A stretch of DNA of 64,000 bases from the NCBI GenBank assembly GCA_902774215.1, contig CACYHU010000054.1, forward strand, positions 22,918-86,917, written 5' to 3'. The notes under the pieces are model-generated. The model was given only the letters and a program-made list of their open reading frames with translations. It was not told where the DNA came from and searched no databases. The translations under genes were made by a program, and so were the position numbers. The stretch's first letter is position 1. Each line of letters starts with the position of its first letter. This document shows positions 26,956 to 34,694 of this stretch, piece after piece. The stretch is from an uncultured Chloroflexota bacterium. GTDB lineage: Bacteria > Chloroflexota > Anaerolineae > Anaerolineales > Anaerolineaceae.

Positions 26956-27413
26956 AGAAAAAGGTCTTCAAACTCGCTCTGATTGGTTTTTTCCTCGGAA
27001 TGCTGATCGGGAATCTTATATCTTATCTCTCCTGTGACAAAAGCGCACAGCCTCCGGTAATTGTTTCTCCTGTGCTGGTCGAAAGGACCGGCTCTGTCAG
27101 GGCGGCAATGATCGTCAACACCCTGCTTTCGGGACTGTTGGGTGCGGCAGCCTGGGCAGGGGTTATCTTCCATGACCCGGAAGTGTTTGACTGGGGGCTG
27201 ACCAAGGCGGCAGTATTCCATTTCCTGCTGATCATGGTTTTCAACATTCCGATCGCGCTTTACTGCGGCTGGTGCCCGCCGGATCCTGTAAGCATTCTGA
27301 TCTGGACCGGGATCATGACCTTGAGCTATTTTATTGTCTGGCTCATCATGTTCCTTATCTACCGGAAAAAAACCGCGGAATTGAACGAACTGATGAAGAA
27401 TAACAAGGAATAA
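26952..27413 (+). CDS. DUF3021 family membrane protein
   Basis: A 153-residue protein with four predicted membrane segments (residues 5-25, about 55-75, 85-105, 115-140) and a charged C-terminal end (KKTAELNELMKNNKE). Start and stop overlap with the LytTR gene (ATGA), implying translational coupling. DUF3021 proteins are known mainly as membrane partners of LytTR regulators; inhibition of the regulator is likely but has been shown only for related systems. No terminator separates it from the 27544 gene, which has its own promoter. Confidence 0.83.
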   Translation: MKKKVFKLALIGFFLGMLIGNLISYLSCDKSAQPPVIVSPVLVERTGSVRAAMIVNTLLSGLLGAAAWAGVIFHDPEVFDWGLTKAAVFHFLLIMVFNIPIALYCGWCPPDPVSILIWTGIMTLSYFIVWLIMFLIYRKKTAELNELMKNNKE

Positions 27414-27439
27414 GAAGTTTTTTCACTATTTCACTGACC

Positions 27440-27509
27440 ACCATTCAGGCGTAATTTTTTACCATTCGGCGTTCTTAGAAATCCTATAAATTCCCATTTC
27501 AGATAAAAT
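27440..27509 (+). promoter_or_regulatory. LytTR-type operator pair and promoter of the SBP/NBR1 gene
   Basis: ACCATTCAG (27440-27448) and ACCATTCGG (27461-27469) are direct repeats 21 bp apart (12-bp gap). They differ from the LytTR consensus only at one base (A in place of the G of GTT). A probable -10 TAAAAT is at 27504-27509, 34 bp after the second repeat. The ATG at 27508 is inside this box, supporting the start at 27544. The same layout occurs at the ABC operon (34365-34433). Confidence 0.72.
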
Positions 27510-27543
27510 GGCATCACTTATCACACAAAAAAGGTGGTGCGGT

Positions 27544-29118
27544 ATGAAAAAATGGATATTGTTGATTCTGGTCATATTGCTGTTCCCAGCTGCGGTTTTC
27601 GCAGAGGAAAGCGAAGACGATCTGGTTTTGGTTCAAAAAGAAGGAATTCTGAGATTAGGAGTCTCTCCGGAATACATTCCCTTTGTTTTTTACGAAGAAG
27701 ATACGCTTACCGGATTAGATGTGGCTCTGATGGAGGAAATCGGTCGCCGGATGGGGGTCAAAACAGAACCTGTTGATTTTGCCTTCGATGGTCTGATCGA
27801 CTCATTGAATGTCAGACAGATCGATGTGATCGGAGGCGGCTTTTCTATCACGGAAGAACGGGAGCAGCTGCTGGATCTGACGCACTTTTATTATACAGGT
27901 GACGCGGAATTCATCGCACTGGCCTCGATGATAAAGCCGGCGTCAATTGAACTATCAACCTTCACGAATCTGAAGATCGGCGTGGAAAAAGGAACGGTCT
28001 TTGAGGAATGGATAAAGACCAATCTCGTAAAAACCGGATATGTCAGCTCGCGAAATATTTTCACTTATTCCGACCTTTCCTCAGCAATGAAAGCCTTAAA
28101 CAGAAAAGTCGTAGATCTGGTGCTGACGGATAGGGACGCTTATGATCTCAAATATCAGCCGACAGGAAAATATCAGGTTTTTTACAGTGGTTTTTCACAG
28201 GAAAGATACGCTTTCGGACTCAGAAAGCACTCAACCCTGACTCCGGTTATCAATCAACACCTGCTGGATATGATCTATGACGGAACCGCACAGAGAATCG
28301 CGAACGTGTTCTTTTCAAAAAACTACAGTGAAAATGGGATCACGCGTCCTGACCAGATCATGACACCGACCGTACCTGTCATCGTTGTTCCGACAAAATC
28401 ATCTGTCACAACCTGTTCCAACGCGATGGCCTATGTTTCCGATGTGACCATTCCGGATAATCAAAGGATGAGCCCGGGAGAACACTTCCGGAAGACATGG
28501 CGTATCCGAAATTCCGGCACCTGTGCCTGGACCCAAAATTACAGTCTCGTCTTTGTCTCCGGAAACCAGATGAACGGGAAAACAGTCAGCATTCCCGCCT
28601 ATATCGCCCCGGGTGAGTCACTGGATATTTCAGTTGATTTGGTCGCGCCTTACGCAGACGGTACGTATCAGGGATTCTGGCAGATGCTCAATCCACAGGG
28701 ATCGAATTTCGGACAGTCGGTCTGGGTCAAGATCCGCGTCGGAAATGACTGGAATCCGACACCGCTGCCTCCGGATCCGAATCCATGGTACCCGACAGAG
28801 CTTCCTCCGGATCCCAATCCCTGGTACCCGACTGAAGTACCGTCAAATGTGGAAATCCTGAGTTTTTATCCGGACTTCTTTGAAGGAGTTGGAGGCACCT
28901 GTGTCTCGGTTCACTGGAGCACAAACGGAGCGTCTTCCGTTGATATCAATGTTGACGGGCAGGTTCAATACAGCGGCGGTCCGGCGAACGGCAGCACTCA
29001 GATCTGCGGTCCCATACAGGAAATCGGCACTCATAATGTACAGCTCTACGCGTATAACGATTTTAACTACGCCAGAGCAGACTTCTCCTTCCTGACTGAA
29101 GATTTTCTGGTATTCTAA
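27544..29118 (+). CDS. Periplasmic-type solute-binding protein fused to an NBR1-type Ig domain
   Basis: A 524-residue secreted protein. After a signal peptide (ending VFAEE), residues 25-255 form an SBP_bac_3 (family 3 amino-acid/polar-solute) domain: GILRLGVSPEYIPFVF, VDLVLTDRDAYD. Residues ~290-400 form a four-tryptophan NBR1-like Ig domain (FRKTWRIRNSGTCAWTQNYSL, then a Trp in GFWQM and one in SVWVKIRV). A linker with two PPDPNPWYPTE repeats leads to a final beta-rich domain. Such fusions are frequent in Anaerolineae. No permease gene is adjacent, so it may bind a ligand at the surface without transport. It is paralogous to the 37040 gene. AGGTGG precedes the start. Confidence 0.86.
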   Translation: MKKWILLILVILLFPAAVFAEESEDDLVLVQKEGILRLGVSPEYIPFVFYEEDTLTGLDVALMEEIGRRMGVKTEPVDFAFDGLIDSLNVRQIDVIGGGFSITEEREQLLDLTHFYYTGDAEFIALASMIKPASIELSTFTNLKIGVEKGTVFEEWIKTNLVKTGYVSSRNIFTYSDLSSAMKALNRKVVDLVLTDRDAYDLKYQPTGKYQVFYSGFSQERYAFGLRKHSTLTPVINQHLLDMIYDGTAQRIANVFFSKNYSENGITRPDQIMTPTVPVIVVPTKSSVTTCSNAMAYVSDVTIPDNQRMSPGEHFRKTWRIRNSGTCAWTQNYSLVFVSGNQMNGKTVSIPAYIAPGESLDISVDLVAPYADGTYQGFWQMLNPQGSNFGQSVWVKIRVGNDWNPTPLPPDPNPWYPTELPPDPNPWYPTEVPSNVEILSFYPDFFEGVGGTCVSVHWSTNGASSVDINVDGQVQYSGGPANGSTQICGPIQEIGTHNVQLYAYNDFNYARADFSFLTEDFLVF

Positions 29119-29140
29119 AGATGCACTGATTTATGCATAA

Positions 29141-29224
29141 TGCCTGACCTGTCAGGCAACAACAGCGGCTTTTTTTAAAAAACAGTATGAAAACAGCTCC
29201 CGTTCAATCTTGCGGGAGCTGTTT
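29141..29224. terminator. Terminator region between convergent genes
   Basis: Two hairpins: TGCCTGAC-CT-GTCAGGCA (29141-29158) followed 11 bases later by T7, and AAACAGCTCCCG (29191-29202) with its complement (29213-29224), with A/T tracts on both sides. The second can serve both strands. Confidence 0.75.
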
Positions 29225-29255
29225 ATGTTTTAATAAGGCATTTTACAATCGGTTT

Positions 29256-30488
29256 TTACTTCGTCAGAGAGAAGATGATCCGATCAGCCAGGTCTTCCGC
29301 GCCTTCGCCATCGAGCCAGAAGGCGATCTCAAGGAAATCATCACCCGCTTCAAAAATCCAGGTCACACAAGGGTAGGATTCGCCGTCATATTCTTCCGTG
29401 GAATAATATTTTGCGATATCGATCCCGTTGACCTGCCAATCTTCCACATCATCCGCCTTTACACCATACTCTGCCGCTTCGGTTCGGGCATAATCCATAT
29501 AAGACTGACCTTCGGTCGGAAATTGATAAATGTCAAAATCCATCGCGTTGGAATCGCTGCGATAATAAGCGATCATATCATCAGCTTTATCTTTTTCAGT
29601 GAGTTCAACCTCGGCGTAGTCCTCGGGAATGCTGATGTGAAATCCGGTGCTGCCGATCTCAACATCTTTGCCGGATGCTGCTCCTTCGGACAACGCTTCG
29701 CCCAGCATATCCAGCAGGCTCGGACCGGTGGTCAGATTTTCTTCACGAACGAAGACCAGGTTTCCATCTGTCATGGATACGACTACAGAATCGTCGGTGT
29801 GATACTGCATGGTAACAGTCTCGGATGATTCACCATCCGTGAAGACCACGGTAAGCGTGCCGTCTTTGATCTCATAACCGGCGTTATCCTGTCCATCCTT
29901 TTCTTCCGGGTCCATGGGATTGGTAAGGCTGAAGTCCAGGCTGTCCTCACGAACCACCAGTTTTGCCTGCAAGCCAATCATGGACGCAGGAAGGGATACA
30001 CCATCATTGATCACGGATTCAAGGAACCATTCGCCCTTGAAATCTTCATAAGCAGCATCGGATTTGGGTTCGGCAGTACCGAAGGGTTTGATTTCGTCCC
30101 GGATGAGGATCATGGATGAAGTTTCGTCACCCATGGAAAGCTTTCCATCTTCGGTGATGCTCATCGGCAGCCATGTGCATTCACTCTCTTCAGCACCATT
30201 GCAGGCATAGGCAGTACCGTTTTCGGTGTACCAGGGCACAGCACCCTGTTCTTCACCGCCGAGGGCAACAGCCATGGTAGCGTCATTTTTGAAAACGACT
30301 GACATGCCGGACATACCGAGCAGAGAAGCATCCATACACTGACCCTGTCCGCAGAGTTCAGACATAAACCAGGTTCCAAGGAATGGCTCGGCGACAGTCA
30401 TATCCAGCGGAGCGCCAGCCTGAGCGAAAACAGTCCCAAAAGCTGCCAGAGCAGCTAAAAGGACAAACAAAATGGTGATTTTTTTCAT
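29256..30488 (-). CDS. Secreted protein with two lipocalin-like repeats
   Basis: A 410-residue protein with a signal peptide (cleavage after TVFAQA). Two related beta-rich units follow: FLGTWFMSELCGQGQCMDAS and FKGEWFLESVINDGVSLPAS both start with F-G-W, as in lipocalin-like domains (residues ~35-140 and ~150-255). The last ~140 residues (STGFHISIPEDYAEVEL...) form a third domain resembling PsbP/DUF-type secreted folds, not identified. Acidic throughout. SD AAAGGAAT. No neighbour suggests a ligand. It may bind a small hydrophobic molecule, but that is only by fold resemblance. Confidence 0.75.
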   Translation of the reverse strand: MKKITILFVLLAALAAFGTVFAQAGAPLDMTVAEPFLGTWFMSELCGQGQCMDASLLGMSGMSVVFKNDATMAVALGGEEQGAVPWYTENGTAYACNGAEESECTWLPMSITEDGKLSMGDETSSMILIRDEIKPFGTAEPKSDAAYEDFKGEWFLESVINDGVSLPASMIGLQAKLVVREDSLDFSLTNPMDPEEKDGQDNAGYEIKDGTLTVVFTDGESSETVTMQYHTDDSVVVSMTDGNLVFVREENLTTGPSLLDMLGEALSEGAASGKDVEIGSTGFHISIPEDYAEVELTEKDKADDMIAYYRSDSNAMDFDIYQFPTEGQSYMDYARTEAAEYGVKADDVEDWQVNGIDIAKYYSTEEYDGESYPCVTWIFEAGDDFLEIAFWLDGEGAEDLADRIIFSLTK

Positions 30489-30596
30489 AATAAATTCCTT
30501 TCAAAATTTACAAAGCCGAATCACGGAGACGGAACCATTACAGAGGTGAAACCGGCCCAATGGCCGGGTCTCCATGTGTCTCTTGAAAATCAACAA

Positions 30597-30767
30597 TTAC
30601 TCTTCTTTGTTTTTGGCTATCATTGAACAGATGACAATGGCGATACCGCCGGCAAAGACAGCCAGCCAGCCGGGAAAATTCGGAGCCGCATAGTTCAGGA
30701 TGAACATCACCAATACGGAAACCATTGCGATAGCAGGGATAATGACTTTCAGGTTTTTCTTACTCAT
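30597..30767 (-). CDS. Small two-helix membrane protein, 56 residues
   Basis: A short gene: ATG at 30767, stop at 30597-30599, translating as MSKKNLKVIIPAIAMVS and onward to IAKNKEE. Two hydrophobic stretches (VIIPAIAMVSVLVMFIL and WLAVFAGGIAIVICSMI) with Lys-rich ends suggest a two-pass membrane protein. A strong AAAGGAG sits 8 bases before the ATG, and codon use is normal. It lies between the secreted lipocalin-like gene and the ABC operon, on the same strand as both. A CCGGCC/GGCCGG hairpin (30552-30567) follows it. Function unknown; it could associate with the exporter. Confidence 0.72.
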   Translation of the reverse strand: MSKKNLKVIIPAIAMVSVLVMFILNYAAPNFPGWLAVFAGGIAIVICSMIAKNKEE

Positions 30768-30894
30768 AATTCAACTCCTTTAATTATTTAAGGGGCATTG
30801 TGCACGGTTCAGGCAAATTTCGAAACCGCTGTAAAAATTAACACCGATCACCTGTAACCTGTTTCCTGCCCCTGACAACGTGATACAATACAAA

Positions 30895-32052
30895 CTACCT
30901 TCTGCTTCTCTTTATGACAGTCGCCGCGAGCAGCAGGACAAAGAAGACGAACTCCACACCAAAACACACCCATACATCGCGCATAGTTCCGATCCGGGCG
31001 CCGGATAGGATATCATTTGCCTTCACATACCAGTAAGCAGGCAGAAACTTCGCAACAGTCAAAACGCCATTGCCCATCATAGACTGCGGCATAAAGCAGC
31101 CGCTGATAAATGCCATGCCCAGCCCGAAGATCTGCGAGATCATGCCGACAACAGTGGTACTGACGTTGAAGGAAACGATAAAAATAGCAAACATCGCGGA
31201 GAACATCGCAAAAATGAAGGAATTCAAAACCGCCATCCAGCAGCTTGTTCCTTTATACATGCCGCCATAAAGCAGCATCCCGCCAAGCATAAACACGAGC
31301 CAGACAACCAGCGTCAGGATCGCGCTGCCTGCAAAGATCTGCCGGACATAAGAGGCGATACTCACACGGGAACATTCGATACGGTCACGCGGTTCCTTTC
31401 TGTTCAGCGTCAGCAGGATCGGGCTCAGCACGTTGACGATAACAGCAATCAGGACATAAGGCAGCATCTGGAAGAAGACAGCGAAATCCTGTGTGTAGTT
31501 CTCGTCCACAAAAGTCTTTTCATCGCTGACATAAAATTTCACCTCAACGCCCTGTTCCATGGCATTCTCAACTGCCGTAAGTGCATCGGAAAGGGGAAGT
31601 CCCTGTGCGATCTTCATACGGACGTTACGTACATATTCGTTCAGATCCAGATTCATCATCGCCACGGCGTAGCTGTCCCGCATGTGGTAAGACCGGAACA
31701 GTTCTTGGCTCATCGCTTCATCATCAAGATGACTCAGACGGTATTCAAAACCTTCCGGGATCACCAGCGCGTAATCCACGATCTCATAATACATGGCGTC
31801 CATAATTTTCGTGTTGTCATTTTCCAGTTCCACGATCTCGTTCTTTTTCGCCAGTGTCCGGATCAGCCGTTCGCTCGCTTCGCTGTGATCCTCATCGCGG
31901 ACATAAAGCGCAAGTGAGGTATCGGTAAAATCGAGCTTTTCCTGAGTCGACCGCACCATCGGGAAACAGATCGCCAGAAACACAACAAGATACACAATTC
32001 CGATGAAAATCTTGGATCGGGCTATCTTGAAAAAGAGTTTAAAGACTTGCAT
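30895..32052 (-). CDS. ABC-2 type transporter permease (2)
   Basis: A 385-residue ABC-2 permease: one N-terminal membrane helix, a ~150-residue extracytoplasmic domain (residues ~35-190), then five membrane segments, ending in basic residues. GGAGGAC precedes its ATG, which overlaps the end of the 32039 gene by 14 bases. It is the last gene of the three-gene exporter operon (34331 to 30895). Exporters of this kind move drugs, peptides or lipids; the substrate cannot be told. 30768-30894 holds an AT-rich segment and a CACCTG/CAGG-rich piece, nothing coding. Confidence 0.85.
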   Translation of the reverse strand: MQVFKLFFKIARSKIFIGIVYLVVFLAICFPMVRSTQEKLDFTDTSLALYVRDEDHSEASERLIRTLAKKNEIVELENDNTKIMDAMYYEIVDYALVIPEGFEYRLSHLDDEAMSQELFRSYHMRDSYAVAMMNLDLNEYVRNVRMKIAQGLPLSDALTAVENAMEQGVEVKFYVSDEKTFVDENYTQDFAVFFQMLPYVLIAVIVNVLSPILLTLNRKEPRDRIECSRVSIASYVRQIFAGSAILTLVVWLVFMLGGMLLYGGMYKGTSCWMAVLNSFIFAMFSAMFAIFIVSFNVSTTVVGMISQIFGLGMAFISGCFMPQSMMGNGVLTVAKFLPAYWYVKANDILSGARIGTMRDVWVCFGVEFVFFVLLLAATVIKRSRR

Positions 32053-33391
32053 ATTTTGTCCTCCGTGTCATCAAAAATCCAAACAGGACAAAAATCACCG
32101 TCAGGATACAGACAATCACCATCTTTCCCCAGAAACGGGTCAGATCCGCATCCACACTCAGGTAGTAGAAGGAATCGCTGATGATCGCCACCGGGTTGAT
32201 CTCATTGAGGATCGGAATATATTTGATGATCATGGCTTTGATCCCGGGAACCATCAGCCCGCTCATGAAGCACAGCGTCATGTTCAGGGCCATGATGATG
32301 CCGGTTTTAGCGCCGTAACTCATTTTTCCGACAGCACCGATAAAATACCCGAACGAGACACCCATGATCCCGCCCAGAATGCCGCCCAGATAGACCAGAG
32401 GGAGCCGTTCACCGAAATTCACCCCGAGTACCAGGGTAATGAAGGTAATGGTAATGATGACGCAGACGCTGTGGGAGATATAGTAAGCCAGCAGGTCTGC
32501 CAGAACCTGCTTACTCTTAGTCATGCCGGAACAGGAACGCCGGGCAGCCTGCGGAGAAAGGTTCGCCTGCAGATTCTGCGCGATGGTCAGCCCCGACATA
32601 GACCCGAAGATCCCGACCATGGCAATCAGGTTGTACATATAGATCAGGAAGGAATCCGTATCACCTTTCGTCAGTTCAAGTTCCTTAATATAAGGGACAT
32701 CGCTGCTCATGGCTTTCGAGATATCGCCGACATCTTCCCCATCCTCACTCATCGCTGCATTGGCTGCCAGCTCTCTGGAGGCTTCCTGCATACTCATATA
32801 CATGTCGCTCATTCTTTTGATCATGCTCTGATCCGCGCCGTTGCTCTTGAACATCACAGACAGTTTGGTGTTGGAGATAAAATTCCCGTCACCCATGTCA
32901 CTCAGATAATAGCTGACGTAATTGTTGGACTCTTCATCCAGATACTGAGCAAGAGTGCCGTCTTCCGCCATCTGATTGATCATATCCATGATCTCAGCCA
33001 TTTTCCGGTTCTGAGGATCCTCCTTCGTTTCTTCATCCGGCGGATCTATATAGATGATCCCTTTCACATCTCCGTGCTTCAGCATCTCAATGGCATTCGC
33101 CGCATCGGTATAAGTGAGATCCATGAGCGGTTTCTTACCGCCTTCTGTTATATCGTTCTCTTCACTGAAAGAACCATTGTTCATGGCATCCATGATCCAG
33201 TGAAACAGCTGATCCTTCTCATTTTCCACCACTGCCGCGGGCACGGTAGAGAAGAGATTGTCCTTTCCAAGATTTCCTAACGTAAATTTATAGAGTGTTC
33301 CCATAACGACAGGAAAGAGGATCATCCAGATGATCACTTCTTTTGTCCTGAAATTCCTGCGAATCTCATATTTCATCGTATTCCAAAACAT
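32039..33391 (-). CDS. ABC-2 type transporter permease (1)
   Basis: A 450-residue ABC-2 permease with the same overall topology: one membrane helix (residues ~20-40), a ~190-residue external region, then six membrane segments. The start at 33391 (MFWNTMKYEIRR) is chosen because GGAG lies 6 bases upstream; the TTG at 33403 would place that site inside the gene. Its overlap with the 32052 gene suggests both permeases form one heterodimeric channel with the ATPase. It shares fold but not close sequence with permease 2. Confidence 0.87.
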   Translation of the reverse strand: MFWNTMKYEIRRNFRTKEVIIWMILFPVVMGTLYKFTLGNLGKDNLFSTVPAAVVENEKDQLFHWIMDAMNNGSFSEENDITEGGKKPLMDLTYTDAANAIEMLKHGDVKGIIYIDPPDEETKEDPQNRKMAEIMDMINQMAEDGTLAQYLDEESNNYVSYYLSDMGDGNFISNTKLSVMFKSNGADQSMIKRMSDMYMSMQEASRELAANAAMSEDGEDVGDISKAMSSDVPYIKELELTKGDTDSFLIYMYNLIAMVGIFGSMSGLTIAQNLQANLSPQAARRSCSGMTKSKQVLADLLAYYISHSVCVIITITFITLVLGVNFGERLPLVYLGGILGGIMGVSFGYFIGAVGKMSYGAKTGIIMALNMTLCFMSGLMVPGIKAMIIKYIPILNEINPVAIISDSFYYLSVDADLTRFWGKMVIVCILTVIFVLFGFLMTRRTKYASL

Positions 33392-33509
33392 AGTTTTCTC
33401 CAATGTTCAGTGATCGGTGGTCAGTCAAAATATAAGTTTGTGCTGAACTGTTATTCTTATGCAATATCCTGCACATGACTGCCAAAAATCGGCCACTAAC
33501 CACTATTAC

Positions 33510-34331
33510 CTAATCCCTCAATTCCTTCCCGGTAATCGTCAGGAAGACATCATTCAGTGTCGGAAGTTCGGACCAGACACGGCCGAATTCAACTTTTTCC
33601 GCCTGAAGGATCTCCATAATATCGATCAGGTTATGTCTGCCGCCGGCACAGGCAATGATGAGATTGCCCGCTTTCCAGTTCACTTCGCTTACATTAGGCA
33701 GCGCCTTCATTTTACCGGTCAGGTCACTGCCGGGTTCTTCCATTTCAATAAAGATTGTCTCGGTATTTTTGATGGTGCGCTTCAGTTCGTCAATGATGCC
33801 TTCCAGGATCTTGTTGCGGCTCTGGGGATCGACCGCTACTGTCGGTTCATCGAAGATGATAAGCTTGGGTTTGTGCGCAATACCGCAGGCAATATTCAGA
33901 CGCCGTGCCAGACCTCCGGAAAGCTTTTTCGGGCGGAACTTGCGGAAATCGTTCAGTCCCACAAATTCAAGGGCTTCATCGACGTATTGCTGCCGGGCAG
34001 CTTTGTCCGCGATGTACATGCCGCAGAAACAGTCCACATTTTCATAGACTGACAGTTCATCAAAGACAGCCATGTTTTGCGGAACAATGCCGATCATTGA
34101 CTTCAGGTCATAGCTGACCGGGGTCATTTCTTTCCCGAATACCTCAATTCTTCCCTCATCAAAGCTGAGCAGCGACAGAATACAGCTGATGGTTGTGGTT
34201 TTCCCGCAGCCATTCGGTCCGAGAAGGCCAAAAATTTCACCTTCCCTGATTTCCAGATTCAGATGATCCACCGCTCTGAGCTCCTTATAATTCTTTACAA
34301 GGTTTTCAACCTTTACGACTGTGTTATCCAT
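33510..34331 (-). CDS. ABC transporter ATP-binding protein with apparent H-loop deletion
   Basis: A 273-residue ATPase of the ABC-2 drug/peptide exporter group. Walker A (GPNGCGKTT), Q-loop (VPQNMAVFDELSVYENV), signature (LSGGLARR) and Walker B with D-loop (LIIFDEPTVAVDPQSR) are all present. The sequence then goes straight from RNKILEGIIDEL into KRTIKNTETIFIEME, which in homologues lies after the H-loop (TSHYMEE) and the following helix. The switch histidine and about 35-40 residues seem to be missing in frame. The C-terminal domain is otherwise intact (ending LTGKELRD). It may be inactive or slow, or use another arrangement. GGAGGTG precedes the start. First gene of the operon. Confidence 0.88.
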   Translation of the reverse strand: MDNTVVKVENLVKNYKELRAVDHLNLEIREGEIFGLLGPNGCGKTTTISCILSLLSFDEGRIEVFGKEMTPVSYDLKSMIGIVPQNMAVFDELSVYENVDCFCGMYIADKAARQQYVDEALEFVGLNDFRKFRPKKLSGGLARRLNIACGIAHKPKLIIFDEPTVAVDPQSRNKILEGIIDELKRTIKNTETIFIEMEEPGSDLTGKMKALPNVSEVNWKAGNLIIACAGGRHNLIDIMEILQAEKVEFGRVWSELPTLNDVFLTITGKELRD

Positions 34332-34364
34332 AGATTATTCACCTCCGCAATCCTTTATGATTCC

Positions 34365-34433
34365 ATTGTATCGAAAAGAAGCAAATCAGGACATTTCGGA
34401 TTCCCGAACGGTCGATTTTTAATTCTGAACGGT
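34365..34433 (-). promoter_or_regulatory. LytTR-type operator pair and promoter of the ABC operon
   Basis: On the minus strand ACCGTTCAG (34433-34425) and ACCGTTCGG (34412-34404) are direct repeats 21 bp apart, matching the LytTR consensus (WMMGTTNRK). The -10 TACAAT lies at 34370-34365, 33 bp beyond the second repeat. The same arrangement is at 27440-27509. Between 34434 and 34694 (261 bases) nothing else is clear; frames there are short and unsupported. Confidence 0.75.
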
Positions 34434-34694
34434 AAAAAATGAGCCTCACAAAAATAGTCTGTCAAATACAGAAAACGATGTGCCATTTAGGTGTCCAATT
34501 TGACCGCTCAGGATTTTTTACTCCCGCAGCGGTTATTTTTATATACAATCGGAATAATGAATCAAAGTATTCTCTTTGGGGACTATACCCATATTTTTTC
34601 AGGGTAATCGTGACATTTCCATAAAGGGACATTCATCAGAAACTCAGGATGGCAACAAAAGAGACTGATTTAGAAACGAACCGAAAGGAATTAT

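Noticed and set aside
29187..29828. 213-codon plus-strand frame
   Set aside because: Overlaps the terminator and the well-supported minus-strand secreted protein; no signal or domain.
32003..33280. 425-codon plus-strand frame
   Set aside because: It is the antisense shadow of the ABC permease at 32039-33391; His/Asp-rich low-quality composition, no ribosome-binding site, no domain.
34439..34624. Small plus-strand gene upstream of the sortase fusion
   Set aside because: No ribosome-binding site, no domain, and it lies in regulatory sequence next to the LytTR sites.
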